A stretch of DNA of 64,000 bases from Flavobacterium sp. 9R (GCF_902506345.1 NZ_LR733413.1:2977974-3041973), one strand, 5' to 3'. Positions 9,310 to 18,369 are shown, numbered from the stretch's first letter. The notes: generated from the letters alone by a model not told the origin. Made by a program: numbers and translations.

Positions 9310-9639
9310 TTAGTTGAATTCTACCTCAACTTCTAATTTCTTTGAAATTCGCTCTATTGCTTTATTGAAGCCTTTAACATCTTTGTTTGTTATAACATAT
9401 ACGTCGTGTAACGGTTTGTATAAATTATATTTTAATGCTGACTCCGGTATGTCTTCATAATTCAAACATACTGTTTTACCTAATGCAACACTTGCATCTC
9501 TTCTTGATTTAAATTCCCCGTGGGTGCCTTCTAAAACGTCTTTAACAAGGTCATAATACGTTTGTGCGTATGATTTGTTGTTGTAGTCTTTGTTGTTGAA
9601 TTTGAATTTTCTGTTCTCGAATTTGTTTCTTAATTCCAT
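9310..9639 (-). CDS. Hypothetical protein, 109 aa
   Basis: Not recognised. Basic N-terminus (MELRNKFENRKFKFNNKDYN), then mixed helical sequence including GEFKSRRDASVALGKT, no signal peptide or membrane helix. It has its own promoter box (TATTTTTG, 67 bp upstream) and its own terminator, so it is probably a real, independently transcribed gene. Its position between the nuclease-like gene and the defence operon, divergent from the latter, would suit a regulator or accessory protein, but nothing in the sequence proves it. Confidence 0.7.
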   Translation of the reverse strand: MELRNKFENRKFKFNNKDYNNKSYAQTYYDLVKDVLEGTHGEFKSRRDASVALGKTVCLNYEDIPESALKYNLYKPLHDVYVITNKDVKGFNKAIERISKKLEVEVEFN

Positions 9640-9705
9640 AATACTTGATTTAATTTAAATGTTTAAAAAATTGAATTTGAAAGAGTAGCTACCTGATTTC
9701 GAGGA

Positions 9706-9713
9706 CAAAAATA
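9706..9713 (-). promoter_or_regulatory. -7 box of the 109-aa gene
   Basis: TATTTTTG on the minus strand (TAnnTTTG), 67 bp upstream of the ATG at 9639. Confidence 0.5.
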
Positions 9714-10326
9714 AGAGCGTAATAAGCGCTGTACTGCATAAAAAATATTTTTTTATTTGAAACTTTTGTACAGGGTCTAGTTTGTTAATTTTAAGTATTT
9801 TAGTGTATTGCTAACCTCATTATAATATTTTGAGGTTTAATCAAATTATATTAAAAATGTGTGGTGTATTCGGTGTGAATTATTGTTTCTGTACCGAATA
9901 ATTTATTAAATAAAAAAGCTATAATTTTTTCTGTTTGCTGGTGCAGGTAAATTTTATTTGTAGGTGATTTATTAGTTAGTTCTTTCAGTTTGTATTGGGT
10001 GGTTGTTTTTTTGAGGCTTGCCCCCCAGGCCCCCCAAATCAATTTTTGATATATTTTGGAGAGGATAAGTTATTAATATAGACAGAAGACCCAGTAGCCC
10101 CACTTCATATCATTGCTTTTCGTGATGGGGTATGACAGTCATTATTTCAGACTCGAGTATCTACACTATAATAAATATAGTCATACTCGAAAAAATAAAG
10201 AGTTGATTAAAAATATTTTTAAAAATCTTAGGTCAGTCTTGACGATAAGAGAGAATTTTCTTCTTTATTATAGAATTTCTTCGCAATTTTGTATATTAAC
10301 CTCCAAAAGATAGAAATCCCAAATAA
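9714..10326. other. Non-coding region upstream of the defence operon
   Basis: About 610 bp without a convincing gene. It holds two six-C runs close together at 10021-10037 (six-G runs on the minus strand) in otherwise AT-rich DNA, and a nested hairpin at 10153-10190. Open frames of 63 and 66 codons here lack coding character. I find no exact TAnnTTTG box ahead of 10327; CAATTTTG near 10285 is a weak variant. Confidence 0.5.
10153..10190. repeat. Nested inverted repeat upstream of the methyltransferase operon
   Basis: Outer arms TCGAGTAT (10153-10160) and ATACTCGA (10183-10190) enclose inner arms CTATA (10166-10170) and TATAG (10176-10180). It lies 137 bp before the operon start. It could be an operator or a structured 5' leader. 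Confidence 0.5.
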
Positions 10327-13020
10327 ATGAACATTACTCAGATAGAATCGAATATACAATCCCTAATCGTTAATTTTAATGAGGAGTCCTTTATCTATGA
10401 TTTTTTAATTGCGTTTGGCACACCTAATGCAACGATTAAAAAATTGCAAATTGGGTCACTCAACCTATCTAAAAAAGAGGATGAGGTCCTATGGAAGAAA
10501 AAACTATATTTTGCTCGAATTGCATCTAACTCATTACACAGTTTTATTGATTCAGTAAGAAAAGATGAGACTATCAACAAACAGCAACCTCGTTTTATTA
10601 TTGTTATCAACGACAAATCTTTGGTTGCATATGATACTAAAACTGCGGATTCATTAGATTGTGAACTTATAGATTTACCAAAACATTTTTCTTTTTTTCT
10701 TCCTTTTGCCGGTATGGAGAAAGCACAACATCAAGTGGAAAACCCTGCGGATGTTAAAGCTTCCGAGCGGATGGCAAAATTGTATGATGAAATTAGAAAG
10801 GACAATCAATTTGATACAGAAGAAGAAGTACATGGTTTAAATGTCTTCTTGTCCCGATTGTTATTTTGTTTTTTTGCTGAAGACACAGGAATATTTGAGA
10901 CAAGTCAATTTACTCATTCCATAAGTAATCATACACAAACAGACGGAAGCGATTTAGATACTTATCTTGATAGAGTTTTTGAGATAATGAATATCCCAAA
11001 AGAAACCCGTGCAAGTATACCTCAATTCTTAAACGATTTTCCTTATGTGAATGGTGGGTTGTTTAAAGATTTTTACAAAGCACCCCAATTTACAAGACGA
11101 AGTCGTCAGGTGATACTTGAATGTGGAGAATTAAGTTGGAGTGAAATAAACCCGGATATTTTTGGTTCCATGATTCAGGCGGTGATTACACCTGAACACC
11201 GAGGAGGAATGGGGATGCACTACACAAGTGTACCAAATATTATGAAGGTAATTGAGCCTTTGTTTTTAAATGAATTGTATGAAACCTTTAATGATAGTAA
11301 AGGAAATATCAAGAAACTAAACGAGTTGTTAAAACGACTTTGGAATATAAAAATATTTGACCCCGCTTGTGGAAGTGGTAACTTTTTGATTATATCCTAT
11401 AAAGAACTCCGCAAGTTAGAGATGTTAATCTTTCAAGAGATTGATAAAGTTAGCGGAACCTACACCAACCAATTTACCGGTATTACATTAAACAACTTTT
11501 TTGGTATTGAGTTGGATGACTTTGCTCACGAAGTGGCTATCTTATCTTTATGGTTAGCCGAACACCAAATGAATGTGGAGTTTACCAAACAATTTGGTCG
11601 TTCACAACCCTCATTACCATTAAAACAAACCGGTAACATTGTGCAAGGAAATGCGTGCCGAATAGATTGGGAAGTGGTTTGCCCTAAAAATGAAAATGAT
11701 GAGATTTATATTTTAGGGAATCCTCCTTATGTTGGGTTTAAAATGCAAAATATTGAACAGAAAAAAGATATGGAGAAGATACTTTTTAATGTTACAGATT
11801 TTAAATCATTGGATTACATTTCATGTTGGTTTTATAAAGCTGCAAATTTTATAGATAAAAAAAATATTAAATCAGCATTTGTAACAACAAACTCTATCTG
11901 TCAAGGAACCCAAGTTTCCTCTTTATGGCCAAGTATATTTAAATTAAATATTGAAATATTTTTTTGTTATGCCTCCTTTCAGTGGTCTAACAATGCAAAA
12001 TCAAACGCAGGTGTTTCTTGTACTATAATTGGACTTAGGAAAATCTCAGTGGAAGAGAAATTTATTTATGATAAATCAATTAAAAAGAAAGCAGTCAATA
12101 TTAATGCTTATTTAATAGATTACCCAAATATAGTTGTAACTAAAAGTAAAATTTCAGTATCAGATTTTCCAAAAATTTCGGATGGTAGTGGTGCACTAGA
12201 TGGAGGGAATCTTATTTTTAATGAAAATGAAAAAAATGAATTACTAAAATCATATCCGCAAGCAAACTTTCTATTTAGAAGGTTATATGGCTCAGAGGAA
12301 TTTATTAATGATTTGTATAGATGGTGTTTATGGATTGAAGACAATGATTATGAGTTTGCAAAAACAATTCCACCAATTAATCAAAGAATTGAAAATGTTA
12401 GAAATGCTAGAATAAACGGAGGGACAAGAGGACAAAACTGTATAAATACACCTTATAAGTTTGCATGGATAAATCAACCGCGAGAACGGTTGATAATAAT
12501 TCCAACTGTTTCGTCTGAACGTAGAGAATATATTCCAATAGGATACCTTAAAAATGATGTTATTATTTCAAATTCTGCTAGTATTATACACGACCCTGAA
12601 ATGTATATTTTTAGTATTATTACTTCTAGAATCCATAATAATTGGGTTAAAACTGTCGCTGGAAAATTAGAAAACCGTATAAGATATACTTCAGCCGTAT
12701 GTTATAATACTTTCCCCTTTCCGAAGATATCAAAAGTTCAGAGAGAAGAACTTGAAAATTGTGCATTTAAAATATTAGAAGAACGCGAAAAACACTCTGA
12801 AAAAACAATGGCGCAATTGTATGACCCGGATAAAATGCCGGAAGGATTACGTGAGGCACACCGTCAAAATGATTTAGCCGTTGAAAGATGTTATCGTTTA
12901 AAACCCTTTGATAGTGATGAAGAGCGTTTGGAGTATTTGTTTAAGTTATATGAACAAATGATAGCTAAAGAAAAAGAACAAGGGACTTTATTTGAATCAA
13001 CTAAAAAGAAGAGAAAATGA
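10327..13020 (+). CDS. MmeI-like class I adenine-N6 DNA methyltransferase
   Basis: 897 aa. Order of parts: an N-terminal MmeI/type IIL-like domain (residues about 20-130, FIYDFLIAFGTPNAT, EVLWKKKLYF, RFIIVINDKSLVAYDTKT), a helical spacer, the methyltransferase core with motif I FDPACGSGNF (344-353) and catalytic NPPY (465-468), then a target-recognition region and helical C-terminus. This order is the gamma class, predicted to make N6-methyladenine. The N-terminal domain has no clear D-x(n)-E-x-K signature, so the protein is probably modification-only or depends on partners for cleavage. Its stop overlaps the next start by 4 bp. The arrangement also recalls type ISP and BREX PglX enzymes, less closely. 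Confidence 0.85.
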   Translation: MNITQIESNIQSLIVNFNEESFIYDFLIAFGTPNATIKKLQIGSLNLSKKEDEVLWKKKLYFARIASNSLHSFIDSVRKDETINKQQPRFIIVINDKSLVAYDTKTADSLDCELIDLPKHFSFFLPFAGMEKAQHQVENPADVKASERMAKLYDEIRKDNQFDTEEEVHGLNVFLSRLLFCFFAEDTGIFETSQFTHSISNHTQTDGSDLDTYLDRVFEIMNIPKETRASIPQFLNDFPYVNGGLFKDFYKAPQFTRRSRQVILECGELSWSEINPDIFGSMIQAVITPEHRGGMGMHYTSVPNIMKVIEPLFLNELYETFNDSKGNIKKLNELLKRLWNIKIFDPACGSGNFLIISYKELRKLEMLIFQEIDKVSGTYTNQFTGITLNNFFGIELDDFAHEVAILSLWLAEHQMNVEFTKQFGRSQPSLPLKQTGNIVQGNACRIDWEVVCPKNENDEIYILGNPPYVGFKMQNIEQKKDMEKILFNVTDFKSLDYISCWFYKAANFIDKKNIKSAFVTTNSICQGTQVSSLWPSIFKLNIEIFFCYASFQWSNNAKSNAGVSCTIIGLRKISVEEKFIYDKSIKKKAVNINAYLIDYPNIVVTKSKISVSDFPKISDGSGALDGGNLIFNENEKNELLKSYPQANFLFRRLYGSEEFINDLYRWCLWIEDNDYEFAKTIPPINQRIENVRNARINGGTRGQNCINTPYKFAWINQPRERLIIIPTVSSERREYIPIGYLKNDVIISNSASIIHDPEMYIFSIITSRIHNNWVKTVAGKLENRIRYTSAVCYNTFPFPKISKVQREELENCAFKILEEREKHSEKTMAQLYDPDKMPEGLREAHRQNDLAVERCYRLKPFDSDEERLEYLFKLYEQMIAKEKEQGTLFESTKKKRK

Positions 13021-14648
13021 TAGCGGTATTAGAACGATTATTAGCCTTAGACGAAGAAAACGAAATCGTTGAGTTTAAAGAAGCTAAAATGCAATTTGAC
13101 AAAGACAAATTAGGTCAGTATTTTTCTGCGTTAAGTAACGAAGCTAATTTAAAAGGTAATGGTCAGGCTTGGCTTGTTTTAGGAATTAAAAACGACAAAA
13201 CTGTCGTTGGGACTTCAATTTCTGAGAAACAGTTAAATGAGTATAAATTAGAAATTGCTAATCATACATCTCCTAAATTGTCATTCATAGATGTTCACAG
13301 GGTTGTTTATCAAGGCAAAAATATACTTTTAATGGAAATCCCCTCTGCTCCAAAAGGAATGCCGGTATCTTGGAAGGGTTTTTGGTATGGAAGAGATGGA
13401 GAAAGTTTAGGGTCATTAAATATGGTCGAAATGGACACTATACGAAATCAAGTAAAGTTAGCGGATTGGTCTGCACAAATAGTTCAAGGTGCAACTATTC
13501 AAGACTTATCTCAAGACGGTATCCAAAAAGCAAGACAACAATTTGCACTTAAAAACCCCTCTTTAGCTGAGGACATTAGTAAATGGGATGACCTGACGTT
13601 TTTGAATAAAGCTAAAATTACTATTCAAAATCAAATTACAAATACCGCAATATTACTTTTAGGAAAACCGGAAGCTGAACATTTTATCAATCCCGCTACT
13701 GCAAAAATTACTTGGATATTAAAAGATAGAGATGGTGTTGAAAAAGATTATCAACACTTTACTTGTCCCCTTATATTGAGTGTAGAAAGTGTGTATGGGA
13801 AAATAAGGAATTTGAAATACAGATATCTTCAGGATGGTTCGCTATTTCCGGAAGAAGTAGACCAATTTGACCCTTATATTATTAGAGAGGCGTTGAACAA
13901 TTGTATTGCTCATCAAGATTATACCCTTGGTGGTAAGATTAACATTATAGAAAGAGAAGACGGTGTATTAACTTTTTTAAACTTGGGTAGCTTTATACCG
14001 TTAAGTGTTGAAAAAGTAATAAACTCTGACTCACCTGAATCAAAATACCGAAATCATTTTTTAGCAAATGCTATGGTAGGTCTTAATATGATTGATACTA
14101 TTGGAAGTGGAATAAAAAAAATGTTCTTGATTCAACGAAAAAAGTATTTCCCTTTACCCGATTTTGACACGTCAAATAATAAAGTTCAAGTTCAAATAAT
14201 CGGGAAAGTTATAGATGTTAATTATGCACGAAAGATTGCTCAAATGCCTGTATTAACTCTAAATGAAATCATACTTCTTGATAAAGTTGCTAAACATAAA
14301 CTTTTAAATGATATAGAGATAGCAACTCTAAAATCGAAAAAGTTGATTGAAGGAAGAAAACCTAATTTTCATATTGCTTCTACAGTTGCTAATGTGACAG
14401 GAGAAAGAGCGGATTATATTAAACAAAGAGGTATTGATGATTCGTATTGCCAAAAAATAATCACCGATTATTTAGCAAAATTTAGTGTGGGTAAAAGAGA
14501 AGATTTTGAAAGTATACTTTTAGACAAACTTCCGGATGTTTTAGACATTACACAAAAGAAAAATAAAATAAAAAACAACCTCCAATCTCTCAAAAGGCAA
14601 GGTATTATTGAGCCTCTTGGTAAAGCTTGGATAATGTCTAAGAAATAA
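13017..14648 (+). CDS. AlbA_2 (Schlafen-like) plus HATPase_c_4 ATP-binding protein
   Basis: 543 aa. Residues about 12-140 form a Schlafen AlbA_2 domain (EIVEFKEAK, AWLVLGIKND, FWYGRDGESLG). A GHKL-type ATP-binding region of the RecG-like/HATPase_c_4 family follows (IIREALNNCIAHQDY, 288-302; IDTIGSGIKKMF, 359-370). The C-terminal 170 residues contain predicted winged-helix sequence. Family members are usually called putative transcriptional regulators or DNA-binding ATPases and often sit in restriction-modification loci. Translationally coupled to the methyltransferase (ATGA overlap), which argues that it belongs to the same system. Exact role unknown. Confidence 0.8.
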   Translation: MIAVLERLLALDEENEIVEFKEAKMQFDKDKLGQYFSALSNEANLKGNGQAWLVLGIKNDKTVVGTSISEKQLNEYKLEIANHTSPKLSFIDVHRVVYQGKNILLMEIPSAPKGMPVSWKGFWYGRDGESLGSLNMVEMDTIRNQVKLADWSAQIVQGATIQDLSQDGIQKARQQFALKNPSLAEDISKWDDLTFLNKAKITIQNQITNTAILLLGKPEAEHFINPATAKITWILKDRDGVEKDYQHFTCPLILSVESVYGKIRNLKYRYLQDGSLFPEEVDQFDPYIIREALNNCIAHQDYTLGGKINIIEREDGVLTFLNLGSFIPLSVEKVINSDSPESKYRNHFLANAMVGLNMIDTIGSGIKKMFLIQRKKYFPLPDFDTSNNKVQVQIIGKVIDVNYARKIAQMPVLTLNEIILLDKVAKHKLLNDIEIATLKSKKLIEGRKPNFHIASTVANVTGERADYIKQRGIDDSYCQKIITDYLAKFSVGKREDFESILLDKLPDVLDITQKKNKIKNNLQSLKRQGIIEPLGKAWIMSKK

Positions 14649-14650
14649 AT

Positions 14651-14683
14651 TTAGACATTCATTAGACATTCATTAGACATTTA
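14651..14683 (+). repeat. Three tandem 11-bp repeats between operon genes
   Basis: TTAGACATTCA, TTAGACATTCA, TTAGACATTTA in a row in the 47-bp gap. The first copy can also pair with AATGTCTA at the end of the preceding gene (about 14633-14640), forming a hairpin across the stop codon. Confidence 0.8.
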
Positions 14684-14695
14684 ATTCAAAATAAT

Positions 14696-16627
14696 ATGCC
14701 AAATCTTGTAGATGTAACCTACGCTCAAACAGGGCAAAGTTCAAAAACTAACGAATACGGAATGCGTGAAATGCAAGCTAAAGCATTTCAAGCAAGAAAC
14801 GACCAATACCTTTTGTTGAAAGCCCCGCCTGCATCAGGAAAATCTCGTGCCTTAATGTTTATTGCTTTAGACAAGTTAATCAATCAAGGAGTTAGGAAAG
14901 CAATAGTTTCGGTTCCGGAACGCTCTATTGGTGGGTCGTTTGAAAAAACAGAACTTTCTAAATATGGATTCTATGCAGATTGGGTTCCAAATGATTTATA
15001 CAACCTTTGTACTCCCGGTATGGATGGTAGTAGCAGTAAAGTTGAGGCATTCAAAAAATTTATGGGTAATGAGGAGAAAATCCTTATTTGTACTCACGCA
15101 ACTTTACGTTTTGCGTTTGAACAGTTACCAACTGAATCATTTAATAATGTTTTATTAGCAATTGATGAATTTCATCATGTGTCGGCAGATGGTGAAAATC
15201 GTTTAGGAGAGTTACTCCGTTTAATTATGAGCAAGTCAACCGCACATATTGTAGCGATGACGGGTTCTTATTTTAGAGGAGATAGTGTTCCTGTATTGAT
15301 GCCTGACGACGAAGCAAAATTTGCCAAGGTAACTTACAATTACTACGAACAGTTGAATGGATACACCCATCTTAAATCGTTAGGGATAGGATATCATTTT
15401 TATCAAGGAAGATATACCTCTGCTATAAACGAAGTATTAGATACAGACAAAAAAACAATTCTTCATATTCCTAATGTGAATTCAGGAGAATCAACCAAAG
15501 ACAAACATAAAGAAGTCGATATTATTTTAGATTCGATAGGTGATGTAATTAAAGTAGATGACGTTACAGGAGTAATAACAGTTAAAAGACATGCAGACGG
15601 TAAAATACTGAAGGTTGCGGATTTAGTTAATGATAATTCAAAGGACAGAGATAAAATTCAAAATTACCTTCGCAATATGGAGTCGGTAGATGACATGGAT
15701 TTAATTATTGCTCTTGGAATGGCAAAAGAAGGATTTGACTGGCCGTATTGTGAACACGCTTTGACCGTAGGGTATCGTGGTTCATTAACAGAGGTAATTC
15801 AAATTATTGGAAGATGTACTCGTGACAGCGATAATAAAACTCATGCTCAATTTACCAACTTAATTGCTCAACCTGATGCAGCAGATGATGAAGTTCGTCT
15901 TTCGGTAAATAATATGTTGAAAGCTATAACCGCTTCATTATTGATGGAACAGGTTTTAGCACCCAACTTTACTTTTAAAACTAAAATAAATGATGAGGAT
16001 AAATCTACCCCGGGAGTAATTAAAATTCGGGGTTTAAAAGAACCATCATCAAATAGAGTAAGACAGATTGTTGAAGATGATTTAAACGACCTTAAAGCTA
16101 CAATTCTTCAAGACCCACAGATGCTTAAAGCGATGCCGGGTAATATTGATGCTGAAGTGATAAACAAGGTTTTAATTCCTAAAATAATTCGTGTAAAATA
16201 TCCTGAACTTACAGAGAACGAGGTGGAAGAAGTGAGACAATTTGTAGTTGTGGATTCTGTTATTAAGAATGGAGAAATTAAGGAAGACGGGGACAAAAGG
16301 TTTATTAGAATGGCGGGGAAATTTGTTAATATAGATGACATTCATATTGACTTAATAGACACCGTAAATCCATTTCAAAAGGCGTTTGAAATTTTATCAA
16401 AATCAGTAACTACAAATGTTCTTCGTATCATTCAAGAAACAATCGAAGCAACAAGAATTCAAATGGATTTTGAAGAAGCAAAAATATTATGGCCCAAAGT
16501 TCTTGAGTTTGTAAAATCCAATAATCGCCAACCGTCATTAACTGCATTAGACCCAATTGAAAAAAGGATGGCAGAGTGCGTTATTTATTTAAAAGAAGAA
16601 AAGAGAAAGCAAGAACAAAATGGATAA
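14696..16627 (+). CDS. SF2 DEAD/DEAH-box helicase of the defence operon
   Basis: 643 aa. Walker A is APPASGKS (43-50), Walker B is DEFH (157-160), motif III is MTGS (188-191) and motif VI is QIIGRCTR. No nuclease domain is fused. Family knowledge suggests ATP-driven translocation on DNA, like the helicase subunits of type I/III restriction systems. The C-terminal segment (605-614, FVKSNNRQPS) looks like a helicase-associated helical module, and a similar segment begins the next protein. It overlaps the GIY-YIG gene by 8 bp. The start ATG at 14696 is the first in frame after the tandem repeats. Confidence 0.87.
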   Translation: MPNLVDVTYAQTGQSSKTNEYGMREMQAKAFQARNDQYLLLKAPPASGKSRALMFIALDKLINQGVRKAIVSVPERSIGGSFEKTELSKYGFYADWVPNDLYNLCTPGMDGSSSKVEAFKKFMGNEEKILICTHATLRFAFEQLPTESFNNVLLAIDEFHHVSADGENRLGELLRLIMSKSTAHIVAMTGSYFRGDSVPVLMPDDEAKFAKVTYNYYEQLNGYTHLKSLGIGYHFYQGRYTSAINEVLDTDKKTILHIPNVNSGESTKDKHKEVDIILDSIGDVIKVDDVTGVITVKRHADGKILKVADLVNDNSKDRDKIQNYLRNMESVDDMDLIIALGMAKEGFDWPYCEHALTVGYRGSLTEVIQIIGRCTRDSDNKTHAQFTNLIAQPDAADDEVRLSVNNMLKAITASLLMEQVLAPNFTFKTKINDEDKSTPGVIKIRGLKEPSSNRVRQIVEDDLNDLKATILQDPQMLKAMPGNIDAEVINKVLIPKIIRVKYPELTENEVEEVRQFVVVDSVIKNGEIKEDGDKRFIRMAGKFVNIDDIHIDLIDTVNPFQKAFEILSKSVTTNVLRIIQETIEATRIQMDFEEAKILWPKVLEFVKSNNRQPSLTALDPIEKRMAECVIYLKEEKRKQEQNG

Positions 16628-17825
16628 GAAGAAAATTTTAGACGACATTTTTTCTAATGACCCCTTTGGCTTGTTAAATGTTAAAGCTACTTCTTCTGCA
16701 AAAACAGAAGACCAACGTCTTGTGCAATCTTTTGATGAAATAAATGAATTTTATAAAAATCATAATAGAGAACCTCAGCAAGTAAATGATATTAACGAGA
16801 GAGGTTTATATTCAAGATTGCAAGGAATAAGAAGTAATGTTGAGAAAGTTGAAGCATTAAAAAAATATGATATAAACAATCTTCTTGATATTCCTGAACC
16901 GGAACAACTAGATTCTATAGATGATATTTTTTCTTCTGACCCTTTTGGAATTCTTGGAGGAAGTGACGAGGGACTTTTTGATTTTAAAAATGTTCCTAAT
17001 AAAGAAGAAATGGAGAAACGTTTGGCAACAGATTTTGTTGCTCGCAGAAAGCCATGTAAAGATTTTGATAAATATGAACCGTTGTTTAAACAGGTTCAAA
17101 GTGAACTAAAATCAGGTAAAAGGAAGATTGTAGATTTTAACATAAGTAACTTTCAAGAAGAGACTTTTTACGTTCATAACGGGGTACTATTTTATTTAGA
17201 GAAAATAGATTTTTCAAGAGAAGACCATTATAGAGAAGACGGTACAAGAGTTCGTAAAGATGGTCGTACAAGATGTGTTTTTGAAAATGGCACTGAATCT
17301 AATATGCTAAAACGTTCTGTTGAAAAAATGTTGTATGATAATGGACGAGCAGTTACTCACAGCATAGACACTGATGAGATTGAGTTATTAAAAAATGCAC
17401 AAACGATAACTAATGAGGATAATTCAACTGGATTTATTTATGTGTTATCGTCATTGTCTAAAGACCCTAAAATAAAAGAAATACAACATCTTTATAAGAT
17501 AGGTTATTCAACTATTCCTGTAAAGGATAGAATTAAAAATGCAGATAAAGAACCCACTTATTTGATGGCTCCCGTTAAAGTTGAAGCTGAGTATGAAACT
17601 TATAATTTGAATACTCAAAAATTTGAACAATTGCTTCATAATTTTTTCGGTTCTGCTTGTTTAAATGTTGATGTCTATGATGCAAAAGGAAAACGACATA
17701 TCCCTCAAGAGTGGTTCATCGCACCGATTCATATTATTGACCGTGTAATAGATTTAATACTCAAAGGGGAAATAATCAATTATGTGTATCACTTGCAGAG
17801 TGAGAGTATTATTAAACAGAGTTAA
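16620..17825 (+). CDS. GIY-YIG family nuclease (T5orf172/MUG113-like)
   Basis: 401 aa. The C-terminal nuclease has GFIYVL (271-276), YKIGYS (292-297), an Arg at 304 and the probable metal-binding Glu in FEQLLHNFF (E336). The N-terminal 130 residues carry two copies of DDIFSxDPFG (8-17 and 101-110) flanking a segment like the C-terminal module of the helicase (FYKNHNREPQ, 44-53). These may be contacts with the helicase; this is inference. In this operon it is the only protein with a recognisable nuclease domain, hence the likely cleaving subunit. Last gene of the operon. Confidence 0.85.
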   Translation: MDKKKILDDIFSNDPFGLLNVKATSSAKTEDQRLVQSFDEINEFYKNHNREPQQVNDINERGLYSRLQGIRSNVEKVEALKKYDINNLLDIPEPEQLDSIDDIFSSDPFGILGGSDEGLFDFKNVPNKEEMEKRLATDFVARRKPCKDFDKYEPLFKQVQSELKSGKRKIVDFNISNFQEETFYVHNGVLFYLEKIDFSREDHYREDGTRVRKDGRTRCVFENGTESNMLKRSVEKMLYDNGRAVTHSIDTDEIELLKNAQTITNEDNSTGFIYVLSSLSKDPKIKEIQHLYKIGYSTIPVKDRIKNADKEPTYLMAPVKVEAEYETYNLNTQKFEQLLHNFFGSACLNVDVYDAKGKRHIPQEWFIAPIHIIDRVIDLILKGEIINYVYHLQSESIIKQS

Positions 17826-17939
17826 AATTTATAAATTAACAAAACAAGTTTTAAATTCTTTACTGTAAAAAATTGTCTCCATTTAAAAAAAAATGCCAAA
17901 ATTTTTTTGCGTTTTTAGTTAGATATTGAATCCTAAATT

Positions 17940-18020
17940 TTATTCATACCCCTATTTGACCAGGGGGGATACCCATGCCGAGGTTAGGACATACTTCAAG
18001 GGGGGAGGTGTGTAAGCATT
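17940..18020 (+). ncRNA. Candidate structured RNA upstream of the reverse transcriptase
   Basis: A GC-rich island in the AT-rich 243-bp gap. It has two six-G runs (17963-17968; 17999-18005) and possible stems: CCCCT/AGGGG (17949-17953 with 17962-17966), a GGG-ATA-CCC hairpin, and a long-range pairing of CATACCCC (17945-17952) with the 3' GGGG/TGTG part. Several defence RTs and all retrons use a non-coding RNA encoded just upstream. A small coding frame sits between this island and the RT, so the link is tentative. Confidence 0.35.
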
Positions 18021-18068
18021 ACAATAAACTACATCAATATTTTGTTATTACTTTATAAATTAAGTGAT

Positions 18069-18326
18069 ATGAAAAAAGTAATTTGTTTATTTATGGTTGT
18101 TCTAACATCATCAATTTGTTTGAGTCAAACTAAAAAGAGCGGTTTAAAGGAAAAATCTTTTAAAGAAAGAGATATTGTTTTTAAATGTGATTCTCTTTCA
18201 AAGGTGTATAAACTTGATGTAGTTAGTTATAAATCCGTGATGCGCGATGGAGTAATGAGATACTTTATTTGCTATTACGGAAAAAGTGGATTGTTAGAAA
18301 AAGAAATTCCAAAGCCAGTATTATAA
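18069..18326 (+). CDS. Small secreted hypothetical protein
   Basis: The ATG at 18069 gives MKKVICLFMVVLTSSICLSQ, a clear signal peptide of about 20 residues; upstream in-frame starts would hide it. The mature part is about 65 aa, lysine-rich, with YKLDVVSYKSVMRDG and RYFICYYGKSG. 85 aa in total. Not recognised. It is exported by prediction, which is odd between a defence operon and a reverse transcriptase (43 bp downstream). Confidence 0.6.
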   Translation: MKKVICLFMVVLTSSICLSQTKKSGLKEKSFKERDIVFKCDSLSKVYKLDVVSYKSVMRDGVMRYFICYYGKSGLLEKEIPKPVL

Positions 18327-18369
18327 ATGTACGAATGAATGATGATTAGTAAATCAACTAAACTAGTAT

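Noticed and set aside
9851..10042. 63-codon minus-strand open frame over the six-C runs
   Set aside because: Composition is driven by the C/G runs, there is no promoter box, and it is in the operon leader.
10113..10313. 66-codon plus-strand frame ahead of the methyltransferase
   Set aside because: It spans the nested hairpin and has no coding character or family resemblance.
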